Shown here: one piece after another, positions 41,612 through 50,733 of the stretch | Numbering within the stretch: the stretch's first letter is position 1 | How the letters are laid out: each line of letters starts with the position of its first letter | DNA from: Arhodomonas sp051195215 | GTDB taxonomy: Bacteria; Pseudomonadota; Gammaproteobacteria; Nitrococcales; Nitrococcaceae | Assembly (NCBI RefSeq): GCF_051195215.1 | Contig: NZ_JBNAZM010000001.1 | Coordinates: 248,001 to 312,000 of the forward strand | DNA length: 64,000 nucleotides | Direction of reading: 5' to 3' | Notes under the pieces: generated by a model | Databases searched by the model: none | Seen by the model: only the letters and a program-made list of their open reading frames with translations | Told to the model about the DNA's origin: nothing | Position numbers and translations under genes: made by a program

Positions 41612-42703
41612 TCAGCCAGGCACGATCGGCGTATCCGTGGAGACGTCCGCATTCTGCGCGCGATGGCGCAGGTAGTGGTCCATGAGCGTAAGTGCCATCA
41701 TCGCTTCGGCGATGGGCGTCGCCCGAACGCCCACGCAGGGGTCGTGGCGGCCGGTGGTGACCACCTCGTCGGGTTCACCGCGCACATTGATCGAGCGCCC
41801 CGGCACACGGATGCTCGATGTCGGCTTGAGGGCGATGCGCGCGACGATGGACTGCCCGGTGGAGATGCCGCCGAGCACCCCCCCGGCGTTGTTCGAGAGA
41901 AAGCCCTCGCGGGTGATCTCGTCGCGATGCTCACTGCCCTTCTGGGGAACGCTCGCGAAACCGGCACCGAACTCGACCCCTTTCACCGCATTGATGCTCA
42001 TCAGCCCGTGGGCCAGTTCCGCATCCAACCGGTCGAACACCGGTTCGCCCAGCCCCACCGGCACGCCCTCCGCCATGACCGTCACCGACGCACCCACGGA
42101 GTCGCCGTCGCGACGCAACTGATCCATGTACGCCTCGAGCTCCGGCAGGCGAGCGGGCTGAGCACAGAAGAATGGGTTGGCATCCACTGCCGCCCAGTCC
42201 TCCAGCGCGAGCTCGAAGGGACCCAGCTGGCTGAGATAACCGCGAACCCTCACCCCCAGGGTCTCGCTCAGGAATTTCTTGGCAATGGCGCCCGCGGCGA
42301 CGCGCATTGCGGTCTCGCGCGCCGAGGAGCGGCCGCCGCCGCGATAATCGCGGATGCCGTACTTGTGGTGGTAGGTGTAATCCGCGTGACCGGGCCGGAA
42401 GCTGTCCTTGATCTTCGAATAGTCCTTCGAGCGCTGATCCGCGTTCTCGATCAACAGCCCGATGGGCGTGCCCGTGGTAACCCCCTCGAAAACCCCCGAG
42501 AGTATACGCACCTGGTCGGGCTCGCGACGCTGGGAGGTGTGGCGCGAAGTACCCGGCCGGCGCCGGTCCAGATCACGCTGAAGATCCGACTCGTCGAGTG
42601 CCAACCCGGGCGGGCATCCATCCACGACAGCGCCCAACGCCGGGCCGTGGGACTCGCCGAATGTAGTGACCGTGAAGAGCTTGCCGAAGGTATTACCGGA
42701 CAT
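41612..42703 (-). CDS. aroC: Chorismate synthase
   Basis: AroC converts 5-enolpyruvylshikimate 3-phosphate to chorismate with reduced FMN, the last shikimate pathway step. The 363-aa product begins GNTFGKLFTVTTFGESHGPALG and contains the second and third family signatures RGGGRSSARETAMRVAAGAI and RHDPCVGVRATPIAEAM. No clear ribosome-binding site precedes the ATG, but it lies 59 bp after prmB, so it is probably co-transcribed with it. Confidence 0.97.
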   Translation of the reverse strand: MSGNTFGKLFTVTTFGESHGPALGAVVDGCPPGLALDESDLQRDLDRRRPGTSRHTSQRREPDQVRILSGVFEGVTTGTPIGLLIENADQRSKDYSKIKDSFRPGHADYTYHHKYGIRDYRGGGRSSARETAMRVAAGAIAKKFLSETLGVRVRGYLSQLGPFELALEDWAAVDANPFFCAQPARLPELEAYMDQLRRDGDSVGASVTVMAEGVPVGLGEPVFDRLDAELAHGLMSINAVKGVEFGAGFASVPQKGSEHRDEITREGFLSNNAGGVLGGISTGQSIVARIALKPTSSIRVPGRSINVRGEPDEVVTTGRHDPCVGVRATPIAEAMMALTLMDHYLRHRAQNADVSTDTPIVPG

Positions 42704-42762
42704 TTTGTGTGAACGCTTCGAGTTAAGGATGTAGAGAACCGACCCGCTCGGCAGCGGACGCC

Positions 42763-43683
42763 TCAGTCATGTACCGCGAACCGGCGCTGCAGCTCGGCCG
42801 CTTCCACCAGGAAGACGCCCTCGCCGCCCCGCTCGAACTCGAGCCAGGTCAACGCCAGATCGGGATAGGCGGCCTCCATCGCGGGCCAGCTATGGCCCAC
42901 CTCGCAAACCAGGATACCGTGCTCGGTAAGCCTTTCGGCGGCCTGACGCAACAACGGATGGACGAAATCCAGCCCGTCCTCTCCGCCGGCAAGCCCCGTG
43001 CGCGGCTCGTGCCGATACTCCTCGGGCAGATCGGCCATCGCCTCGGCATCCACGTAAGGCGGATTGGCCACGATCAGATCGTACCGGCGGTCTCCCGAGA
43101 CACCGGCGAGCAGATCCGAGCGCAGCGGACGGACACGGTCATCGACGCCATGACGGTCCACGTTGATCCGTGCGACCGCGAGCGCATCCTCCGAGAGATC
43201 GAGCGCATCCACTTCCGCTCCCGGGAATGCGAGGGCACACCCGATCGCGATGCAGCCGCTGCCGGTACCGATATCCGCCACGCGCTCCACCGCCTCGGGA
43301 TCGAGCCAGGGCTCGAACCCGGTCTCGATCAGCTCGGCCACCGGCGACCGCGGCACCAGCACCCGCTCATCCACATAGAAAGGCAGCCCCAGGAACCACC
43401 CCTCATGGGTGATGTATGCGAGCGGAAGACGCTCCTCCACGCGCCGGCGAACCCGTGCCGCGATTGCCGCCTTCTCGTCGGCGGTCAGCCGGCACGGAAA
43501 GTAGGCGTCGTGAAGGTCCGGTGGCAGATGCAATGCATGCAGGACCAGCGCCGCGGCCTCGTCGATGGCATTGTCGGTCCCGTGACCGAAATGCACCCCG
43601 GCCGCCGCGAAGCGGCTCGCCGCCCAGCGAATGAAGTCGGCAATGCTCTCGAGTTCCTTCGGCACCGTGGCCGGATCGCTCAT
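42763..43683 (-). CDS. prmB: 50S ribosomal protein L3 N5-glutamine methyltransferase PrmB
   Basis: SAM-dependent enzyme that methylates a glutamine of ribosomal protein L3. The 306-aa product has SAM-binding VADIGTGSGCIAIGCAL and the catalytic NPPYV motif (LIVANPPYVDAEAM). Length and the prmB-aroC gene pair, conserved in Gammaproteobacteria, separate it from PrmC. GAGGAG lies 8 nt before ATG 43683; upstream codons are open but unrelated. Confidence 0.93.
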   Translation of the reverse strand: MSDPATVPKELESIADFIRWAASRFAAAGVHFGHGTDNAIDEAAALVLHALHLPPDLHDAYFPCRLTADEKAAIAARVRRRVEERLPLAYITHEGWFLGLPFYVDERVLVPRSPVAELIETGFEPWLDPEAVERVADIGTGSGCIAIGCALAFPGAEVDALDLSEDALAVARINVDRHGVDDRVRPLRSDLLAGVSGDRRYDLIVANPPYVDAEAMADLPEEYRHEPRTGLAGGEDGLDFVHPLLRQAAERLTEHGILVCEVGHSWPAMEAAYPDLALTWLEFERGGEGVFLVEAAELQRRFAVHD

Positions 43684-43810
43684 GGCTGGCTCCTCGTCGC
43701 GAGCGCGACATGGTACCCCACCGAAGCGCACGTGTCCGCCGCGGGGCTTCCGCTCACCGGCGCTTGCCGACATAATGCCGTCGTTCTCGCATCACGGCCA
43801 CGGAACGACC

Positions 43811-44698
43811 ATGGACCAGCTCCACACCCCACCACTGATGGAACGCCTCAAGTCCCTGGCGCTCTATCCGCTTCCACATCACGGCATATCCCGCCTGGTC
43901 GGCCACGCCACACGGTGGCGTAACCCGCTGTGGAAGAACACGCTCATACGCACGTTCATCCGGGCGTACGACGTCAACCTGGACGAGGCCGAAGACCGGG
44001 ACGCCGCGGACTGGCCCGATTTCAACAGCTTCTTCACCCGGTCGCTGCGCGACGGCACCCGCCCCCTCCCTGACGACCCGACGGCCCTGGCCTCGCCCGT
44101 GGACGGCACCGTGAGCGCGCTGGGCCGTATCGAGGCCGGGCAGCTCATTCAGGCCAAGGGGCAGCGTTTCAGCCTGCAGGCGTTACTTGGGGGCGACCCG
44201 GCGCTCACCGAGCGGTTCCGCGACGGCAGTTTCCTGACGGTCTACCTTTCGCCGCGGGACTACCACCGCGTCCACATGCCCGGTGCCGGCCGACTCGAAC
44301 GCATGATCCACGTGCCGGGCCGGCTGTTCAGCGTCGCCCCACACACCGTGCGCACCGTGCCACGACTGTTCGCCCGCAACGAGCGAGTCGTGAGCCTGTT
44401 CCAGGGGCCGAGCGAGCCGTTCGCGGTCATCATGGTGGGCGCGATGTGCGTTGCCAGCATCGAGACGGTGTGGCACGGCGTGGTCACGCCGCCGGCCGGA
44501 CGGCGGGTTCGCGCCTGGGACTACCACGACGACAGCCGGGACCTCAGGCAGGGCGATGAAATGGGGCGATTCAACATGGGCTCGACGGTGATCCTCGTGT
44601 ATCCGAGGGGCGCGGTGAGGTGGGCCGAAGCGCTCGGCCCCGGAGACACGGTACGGCTCGGGCAAAAGGTGGGTGCGTGGTTGCAAGGTATCGAGTAG
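43811..44698 (+). CDS. psd: Phosphatidylserine decarboxylase proenzyme
   Basis: Inner-membrane enzyme that makes phosphatidylethanolamine. It self-cleaves to a pyruvoyl-containing alpha chain and a beta chain. The 295-aa precursor has SPVDGTVS (about residue 95), the YHRVHMP histidine block and the cleavage motif GST in GRFNMGSTVILV, where serine becomes the pyruvoyl group. The start is uncertain: ATG 43811 gives the usual length, ATG 43775 would add 12 residues, and neither has a strong ribosome-binding site. It is divergent from prmB. Confidence 0.95.
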   Translation: MDQLHTPPLMERLKSLALYPLPHHGISRLVGHATRWRNPLWKNTLIRTFIRAYDVNLDEAEDRDAADWPDFNSFFTRSLRDGTRPLPDDPTALASPVDGTVSALGRIEAGQLIQAKGQRFSLQALLGGDPALTERFRDGSFLTVYLSPRDYHRVHMPGAGRLERMIHVPGRLFSVAPHTVRTVPRLFARNERVVSLFQGPSEPFAVIMVGAMCVASIETVWHGVVTPPAGRRVRAWDYHDDSRDLRQGDEMGRFNMGSTVILVYPRGAVRWAEALGPGDTVRLGQKVGAWLQGIE

Positions 44699-44753
44699 CG
44701 CGTTTCAAGTGACTCCCGCCGCGCTGCCAGCGACAGGCGCGCGGCCCGCCCCC

Positions 44754-45722
44754 CTACGCGCGCTCGACGGGAAATGCGATCACTTCGTCGATGCGCTCGG
44801 CACCAAGCGCCAGCATGAACAGCCGGTCGAGCCCGAGGGCGACCCCGGCGCATGGCGGCAGTCCCGCCTGCAGCGCACCGAGCAGGCGCTCATCCACTGA
44901 CGGCTGCGCCAGCCCCGCGGCTGCACGCCGGGCGCGGTCCGCCTCGAAACGGGCGCGCTGCTCCGCCGCGTCGGTGAGCTCGTGGAAACCGTTGGCGATC
45001 TCGATACCGTCGATGAAGAGCTCGAAGCGCTCGGCGACGCGGGGATCGTCCGGGCTGAGCCGCGCGAGTGCGGCCTGGCTCGCGGGAAAATGCGTGACGA
45101 AGGTGAAGGCCTCACGCCCGAGCCCCGGGGACACGGCGTGGCTCATGAGCACGTCCAGCAGCGCATCCCGGTCCAGGCCCGATACGTCCAGGCCGTTGCC
45201 GTGCCGCGCCGCCAGTGCCCGCAGCTCGTTGTCGCCCACGGTGAGGGGATCCACCGCGAGACACGCCTGGAACACTTGCCGGTAGGTGCGTCTCTCCACC
45301 GGCCTCGCCGGCAGCACCGCGACGACGAGATCCGCGATCTCGGCCATCAGCGCCTGGTGATCGAACCCGGGCCGGTACCATTCGAGCAGGCTGAACTCGG
45401 GATTGTGGAGGCGGCCACGCTCACCGGCGCGAAACGCCCGCGAGATCTGGTAGATCGCCCCCATGCCGGCAGCGAGCAGACGCTTCATCGCATATTCGGG
45501 TGACGTCTGCAGCCACAGCCGGCCGTCCGTCGGCCCTCCCGGAGCCGTGTAGGCAACCGACAGCCCCTCGAGGTTGACGTCGGTAACGCCGGCGGCCGCC
45601 ATGACCGGCGTCTCGACCTCGCAGACATCACGTTCCTCGAAAAAGCGCCGGACGACCCGCAACAGGGCCGCCCGGCGCGCCAGGCAGTCGATCGAGGCCG
45701 TCGGGCGCCAGTCGTCACCCAT
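44754..45722 (-). CDS. epmA: Elongation factor P--(R)-beta-lysine ligase EpmA
   Basis: A truncated class II lysyl-tRNA synthetase paralogue that attaches (R)-beta-lysine to EF-P. The 322-aa product has the catalytic core only, without an anticodon-binding domain: VCEVETPVMAAAG, LQTSPEYAMKRLLAAG, ISRAFRAGERGRLHNPEFSLLEWY (motif 2 region) and GVALGLDRLFML (motif 3). It starts 14 bp after the efp stop on the same strand. Confidence 0.96.
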   Translation of the reverse strand: MGDDWRPTASIDCLARRAALLRVVRRFFEERDVCEVETPVMAAAGVTDVNLEGLSVAYTAPGGPTDGRLWLQTSPEYAMKRLLAAGMGAIYQISRAFRAGERGRLHNPEFSLLEWYRPGFDHQALMAEIADLVVAVLPARPVERRTYRQVFQACLAVDPLTVGDNELRALAARHGNGLDVSGLDRDALLDVLMSHAVSPGLGREAFTFVTHFPASQAALARLSPDDPRVAERFELFIDGIEIANGFHELTDAAEQRARFEADRARRAAAGLAQPSVDERLLGALQAGLPPCAGVALGLDRLFMLALGAERIDEVIAFPVERA

Positions 45723-45736
45723 ACCGGTAACGGATC

Positions 45737-46306
45737 TCAGTCCTTGGCGCGGGAGATGTAGCTACCACTGCGGGTATCCACCTTGAGGGTCTCGCCCTCT
45801 TCGATGAACAGCGGTACCTGCACCACGGCGCCGGTTTCCAGCGTGGCGGGCTTGCTGCCGCCGCTGGAGGTGTCCCCACGCAGGCCCGGATCGGTCTGCA
45901 CGACCTTGAGATTCACGTGCGGCGGCGGCTCGACGGACAGCGGCGACCCGTTGTACAGCGTGACGTTGCACACGTCCTGCTCCTTGAGCCATCGGGCTGC
46001 GTCGCCCACCGCCGCCTCGCTGGCCGCCTGCTGCTCGAAGGTCTCCTGATCCATGAAGTACCAGAACTCGCCATCGTTGTAGAGATACTGCATCTCCGTC
46101 TCGAGGACGTCGGCGGCCTCGACACTGTCTCCCGACTTGAACGTCCGGTCGATGACCTTGCCGGTCTTGAGGTTGCGCACCTTCACGCGGTTGAAGGCCT
46201 GGCCCTTGCCGGGCTTGACGAACTCGTTGTCGACGATGGCGTAGGGCTCGCCGTCGAGCATGATCTTGAGTCCGGACTTGAACTGGTTGGTGGTGTACGT
46301 CGCCAT
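45737..46306 (-). CDS. efp: Translation elongation factor P
   Basis: EF-P rescues ribosomes stalled at polyproline stretches. The 189-aa, three-domain protein begins ATYTTNQFKSGLKI, and lysine 34 in KPGKGQAF is the residue beta-lysylated by EpmA/EpmB, both of which are adjacent. The frame is open well upstream, but the ATG at 46306 gives the standard N-terminus and length. It is divergent from epmB across 122 bp. Confidence 0.97.
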   Translation of the reverse strand: MATYTTNQFKSGLKIMLDGEPYAIVDNEFVKPGKGQAFNRVKVRNLKTGKVIDRTFKSGDSVEAADVLETEMQYLYNDGEFWYFMDQETFEQQAASEAAVGDAARWLKEQDVCNVTLYNGSPLSVEPPPHVNLKVVQTDPGLRGDTSSGGSKPATLETGAVVQVPLFIEEGETLKVDTRSGSYISRAKD

Positions 46307-46428
46307 TGTGGTCCCCGAAAATCGCGCGGTCTGATCCGCGCCGCCGGTGTGTATTGCCGACGGATACGCTACCATCGCGTCCGTCGCGAACGCCGCGAAT
46401 GCTAACGGAAAACGCCCGACGATAGAAC

Positions 46429-47496
46429 ATGGCCACCGTGTACGAAACCACCGCAAGCTCCGGCGCGGGAACGCCCGCCTGGCAGCGTGAGCTCGCAGAC
46501 GCGATCCGCGACCCGGCGGAGCTGCTCGCCGCCGTAGGGCTCGATGCCTCCTGGCTTCCCGCCGCCCGCCGCGCCGCCGCGCTTTTCCCGTTGCGCGTGC
46601 CGCGAGGTCATGTCGCCCGCATGGGTGCCGGTGACCCGGACGACCCACTGTTGCGGCAGGTATTGCCCCTGGCCGCCGAAGAGCGCCCTACCCCCGGTTT
46701 TCACGACGATCCGGTGGGCGACCGCGACGTTCTCCACCCCGGCGGCGTGCTGCACAAGTACCACGGACGCGTTCTGCTGGTAGCCACCGGTGCCTGTGCA
46801 ATCAACTGCCGCTACTGCTTCCGTCGCCACTTCCCGTACAGCGATGCCCAGGCCGCGCCGCGGGAATGGCGGGATGCTCTCGCCTACATCGGCGAACACC
46901 CCGACATCGAGGAGGTGATCTTGAGCGGCGGGGATCCGCTCACCCTGAGCGACCGCCGGCTGGGCAGCCTCGCCGAAAGCCTGGACGAGATTGCCCACGT
47001 GCGCCGCCTGCGTATCCACAGCCGCCTGCCTGTCGTTCTGCCGGAGCGCGTCGATGACGCCATGCTGGCGTGGTTCGCCGGTGGCCGCCTGAAACCGGTG
47101 ATGGTGCTCCACGCCAACCATCCGCGAGAGCTGGATACGGCGGCCGCGGAGGCGGTAACGCGCCTGCGCCGGCACGGGGTGCACGTGCTCAACCAGGCCG
47201 TCCTGCTGCGTGGCGTCAATGACGACGCGGACACACTCACGGCACTGTCGGAGCGACTGTTCGACATCGACGTGCTGCCCTACTACCTCCACGTGCTCGA
47301 CCCGGTGGCCGGGGCAGCCCACTTCGACGTCGGCGACGACGAGGCCGGCGAACTCATGCGCGCCATCGCCGCCCGCCTGCCCGGCTATCTCGTCCCGCGC
47401 CTCGTGCGGGAATTGCCCGGCCGACCGGCGAAAACGTGGCTCACCTGGGATCGGGCACCGGAAAATGCCAACGACGACGTTGCGTCAGCACCTTGA
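46429..47496 (+). CDS. epmB: EF-P beta-lysylation protein EpmB (lysine 2,3-aminomutase-like)
   Basis: Radical SAM and PLP enzyme that converts (S)-alpha-lysine to (R)-beta-lysine for EF-P modification. The 355-aa product has the cluster motif C-x3-C-x2-C in GACAINCRYCFRRHFPY (about residues 123-130), then LSGGDPLTLSD, and a PLP-lysine region near the C-terminus (LKPVMVLHANHPREL). With efp and epmA it completes the E. coli-type EF-P modification system at one locus. Confidence 0.95.
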   Translation: MATVYETTASSGAGTPAWQRELADAIRDPAELLAAVGLDASWLPAARRAAALFPLRVPRGHVARMGAGDPDDPLLRQVLPLAAEERPTPGFHDDPVGDRDVLHPGGVLHKYHGRVLLVATGACAINCRYCFRRHFPYSDAQAAPREWRDALAYIGEHPDIEEVILSGGDPLTLSDRRLGSLAESLDEIAHVRRLRIHSRLPVVLPERVDDAMLAWFAGGRLKPVMVLHANHPRELDTAAAEAVTRLRRHGVHVLNQAVLLRGVNDDADTLTALSERLFDIDVLPYYLHVLDPVAGAAHFDVGDDEAGELMRAIAARLPGYLVPRLVRELPGRPAKTWLTWDRAPENANDDVASAP

Positions 47497-47571
47497 CGCG
47501 GCACATGATGAGCGACCGAACTCGCCCGGCCGGGCGCACAATGGATTGACGGCGACGGGAAACGAGCACTT

Positions 47572-49647
47572 ATGCCAGACAGCGACCGCACTCTCCGGCT
47601 CCTAATCGCAGAAGAATCCCTCAACGACGCCGAGCAGCTGGTCAGCGTCCTGCGCAACGCCGGACACGCGGTGCGCCCCACCCGCGTCGAGGATGCCGAG
47701 CAGCTCGAGGAAGCGCTGCACGGACGGCCTCAGGACATTCTGCTATGCGCTCCCGGACTCGGGGGGCTGCCGCTGGAGACAGCGGTTCGGACAGTCAACC
47801 AGTCCGGCCACTATCTCGCCCTGCTGGTACTCACCGACGAGGACGACCCGGAATTGCGCTCCGAGGTCATGGGTATGGGCGCGGCGGACCTCGTATCCAA
47901 GGCGGATACCGAGCATTTCCTCCGCGTGATCGAGCGCGAGCGGGCCACGCTCGCGGCACGCCGCAGTCAGCGCCGCCTGGAAGCGGCCCTGAAAGAAACC
48001 GAGCGCCGCTGCCAGACACTGCTCGAGAGCTCGCGTGACGCCATCGCCTACGTGCATGAAGGCATGCACATCTATGCCAACCACGCCTATCTCGAACGCT
48101 TCGAGGTGGCGCAGCTCGAGGATATCGAGGGGCTGCCGCTGCTCGACCTGATCGCGCCCGACGAACAGGCGAACTTCCGCGACTTCTTCCGCCAGTACAC
48201 CCGCGGCGATGCCAGCGAAGCGGAGCTGGAAACGCGTATTCGCACCGAAAGCGGCGATGAGCAGGACGTGCGCCTGACCCTCGCTGAAGGCAGCTGGGAC
48301 GGCGAGCGCGCCACCCAGATCGTCATACGCGAGAATGACGAGGCCGCCCTTGCCGAGCGCCTCCAGCACCTCTCGCGGCAGGATATGCTCACCGGTCTGT
48401 ACAACCGCAACCACTTCCTCGAGCACGTCGACCAGACGCTGACCAGTGATCGGTCGAACGAAAATGGCGCGCAGCACGGGCTGCTTTACCTGCGGCTGGA
48501 CAATGTCGAGACCATCCAGCACAACCTGGGTATCAGCGCGGTGGATCAGGTGGTCGCCGATACCGCCGACCTGCTGCGCGAGAACGTCGGCGACGAGGCC
48601 GTGGCCGCGCGCTATGGCGATACGCTGTTCGCGGTTTGGCTGCGCGACGCCAGTGTCCACGACGCCCTGGCCTCCGCCGAGTCGATCCGACAGGCGATCG
48701 AGACGCATATCAGCGAGCTCGGCGAGCGTACGATCACCAAGAGCGCCAGCATCGGTGTCGTGGTGGTGGGCGACAATATGGGCACGGCGGAGCAGGCGAT
48801 GAACGTCGCCGCAACCGCCGCGGAACAGGCGACCGCCGAAGGCGGCAACCGCGTCCACCTGCACGCGGGCACCGAGGACGAAGGCAGTGACAGTGGTGGC
48901 GACTGGACGCCGCGCATCGAGGACGCGATGGCCGATCAGGCCATTCGCTGCTTCTACCAGCCCGTGGTCGCCCTCCACGACAGCGGTACCGCCCGGTACG
49001 AGCTGAGCTTCGAGCTCGAGGATGACCACGGCCGCGTCGACGGCGACACCCTGCGTGCCCGGGCGGACGCCGCCCGGCTCGCACCGGATCTGGACCGCTA
49101 CCTGATCCACCAGGGGCTGCGGGCTTTGTCCGCATCCGGCGACGCACGCCCGGTGCTGTTCATCACGGTGTCGTCCGCCAGCCTGGCCGACGAGGAGCTG
49201 ATCACGTTCGTTCGCCAGCAGCTCGCCGACTGCGGAGTGCATGGCAGCCAGCTTGTGCTGCAGTTCTCCGAGCCAGTGGCGGTCACCCAGCTAAACCAGG
49301 CCCGTGCGCTCGCGGAGGGCATGCGCGGACTCGGCGGAAGCACCTGCCTGAGCAGCTTCGGCAGCGGGCTGGACTCGTTCCGCCTGCTCAGCGAAGTTCC
49401 CGTGGATTACCTTCGACTGGACGGCGACCTGGTCGAGGGGCTGGCGAGCTCAGGGGAAAGCAGCGAGCGCACGCGCGAAATCGTCGGCAATGCCCACGAG
49501 AGCAATCGCCAGGTGATCGCCGACGGTCTCGAGGAAGCAACCCAGCTCGCCGTTCTCTGGCAGCACCAGATCGACCTGGTTCAGGGAAGCTTCCTGCAGG
49601 AGCCGCTGCCCACCATGGATTACGACTTCACCGGCATGGTCATCTGA
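47572..49647 (+). CDS. FimX-like c-di-GMP effector with degenerate GGDEF and EAL domains
   Basis: The product is 691 aa, the same length as P. aeruginosa FimX as I recall it. Domains are a receiver-like region (about 8-125), PAS (140-260), GGDEF (270-435) and EAL (445-690). The GGDEF motif is replaced by RYGDTLFAV (about 348-355) and the EAL motif by YELSFEL (476-482), so neither cyclase nor phosphodiesterase activity is expected. In FimX such domains bind c-di-GMP and control type IV pilus assembly at the pole. It is 75 bp after epmB on the same strand. Confidence 0.82.
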   Translation: MPDSDRTLRLLIAEESLNDAEQLVSVLRNAGHAVRPTRVEDAEQLEEALHGRPQDILLCAPGLGGLPLETAVRTVNQSGHYLALLVLTDEDDPELRSEVMGMGAADLVSKADTEHFLRVIERERATLAARRSQRRLEAALKETERRCQTLLESSRDAIAYVHEGMHIYANHAYLERFEVAQLEDIEGLPLLDLIAPDEQANFRDFFRQYTRGDASEAELETRIRTESGDEQDVRLTLAEGSWDGERATQIVIRENDEAALAERLQHLSRQDMLTGLYNRNHFLEHVDQTLTSDRSNENGAQHGLLYLRLDNVETIQHNLGISAVDQVVADTADLLRENVGDEAVAARYGDTLFAVWLRDASVHDALASAESIRQAIETHISELGERTITKSASIGVVVVGDNMGTAEQAMNVAATAAEQATAEGGNRVHLHAGTEDEGSDSGGDWTPRIEDAMADQAIRCFYQPVVALHDSGTARYELSFELEDDHGRVDGDTLRARADAARLAPDLDRYLIHQGLRALSASGDARPVLFITVSSASLADEELITFVRQQLADCGVHGSQLVLQFSEPVAVTQLNQARALAEGMRGLGGSTCLSSFGSGLDSFRLLSEVPVDYLRLDGDLVEGLASSGESSERTREIVGNAHESNRQVIADGLEEATQLAVLWQHQIDLVQGSFLQEPLPTMDYDFTGMVI

Positions 49648-49652
49648 GGGGC

Positions 49653-49681
49653 GCGTGGCAGCGGACGGCTGGCTGCCACGC
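49653..49681. terminator. Hairpin between fimX-like gene and htpX
   Basis: A perfect 10-bp inverted repeat (49653-49662 with 49672-49681, 9-nt loop) sits between the two convergent stop codons. There is no T run. It is likely a shared transcript-end structure. Confidence 0.55.
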
Positions 49682-49683
49682 TC

Positions 49684-50571
49684 TCAGGGCTGGTAACGTC
49701 CCTCGGAGAGCGCGCGGATGCGCTCCTCGATCGGCGGATGGGACATGAACCACCGCCGCCAGCCCTGGTCCTTGCGGCCGTTGATGCCGAACGCCTCCAG
49801 CTGATCCGGCATATCCGCCGGCTCGTGGCCCGCCTGCAACCGCTGCAGGGCCGCGATCATGGCACCGCGGCCGGCGAGCCGTGCCCCCCCGGCATCCGCT
49901 CGGAACTCGCGCTGACGCGAGAACCACATTACGATGACCGAGGCGAGAATGCCGAACAGGATTTCGGCGACGATCATCGCGACCCAGAACCCTGGGCCGT
50001 AACCCCGCTCGTTGCGGAATACCACGCGATCGACGACCTGTCCCACGAGCCGCGAGAGCACGATCACGAACGTATTGAGTACGCCCTGGACGAGGGCGAG
50101 CGTCACCATGTCGCCGTTGGCCACGTGGGTAACCTCGTGGCCGAGCACGGCGTCGGCCTCCTCGCGCGTCATCCGCCGCAACAGCCCCGTGCTCACTGCC
50201 ACCAGGGCATCGTCGCGGCGCATGCCGGTGGCAAACGCGTTCATTTGCGGCGAATCGTAGACACCGACCTCCGGCATCCCGATGCCCGCCTGCCGGGCGT
50301 GCCTGCGGACGGTCTCCACCAGCCACTGCTCAGCCGCATTGCGCGGTTGGGTGATAACCACCACCCCCATGAAGCGCTTGGCCATCCACTTCGAGATCGC
50401 CAGCGAGACGAACGCCCCGCCCATGCCGAAGACGGCGGCCAGCACCAGCAGCACCGGCGTGTTGAGATATATGCCCTGCTGCAGCAGCCACGGCTGCAAT
50501 ACGCTGAGCACCACACCGAGCAGCACCAACACCGCAAGGTTGGTGGCCAGAAACAACCCGATGCGTTTCAT
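49684..50571 (-). CDS. htpX: Membrane zinc metalloprotease HtpX
   Basis: HtpX degrades misfolded inner-membrane proteins together with FtsH. The 295-aa product has two N-terminal hydrophobic segments (IGLFLATNLAVLVLLGVVL, TPVLLVLAAVFGMGGAFV), the zinc-binding HEVTH (GHEVTHVANGDM, about residue 140) with the downstream glutamate, and two more hydrophobic segments. ATG 50571 gives the standard MKRIGLFLATN start. It is convergent with the fimX-like gene. Confidence 0.95.
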   Translation of the reverse strand: MKRIGLFLATNLAVLVLLGVVLSVLQPWLLQQGIYLNTPVLLVLAAVFGMGGAFVSLAISKWMAKRFMGVVVITQPRNAAEQWLVETVRRHARQAGIGMPEVGVYDSPQMNAFATGMRRDDALVAVSTGLLRRMTREEADAVLGHEVTHVANGDMVTLALVQGVLNTFVIVLSRLVGQVVDRVVFRNERGYGPGFWVAMIVAEILFGILASVIVMWFSRQREFRADAGGARLAGRGAMIAALQRLQAGHEPADMPDQLEAFGINGRKDQGWRRWFMSHPPIEERIRALSEGRYQP

Positions 50572-50733
50572 AGACCGATCACCTCTGTGTGACCAACCCC
50601 CGGTTCCGATACCGGAACGCCAACGGGCAACACCACCGCCACCCGATCCGCGACGGTCTCCCCCGTCAACGAAATAGGGGCGGTCACACGGTGTTTCCAG
50701 ACGCCCATGACCCACCGCGCACGACCGCGGCCG

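Noticed and set aside
43300..43330. GGCTCGAACCC stretch resembling a tRNA T-loop
   Set aside because: It is within the prmB coding region and no acceptor, D or anticodon stems surround it.
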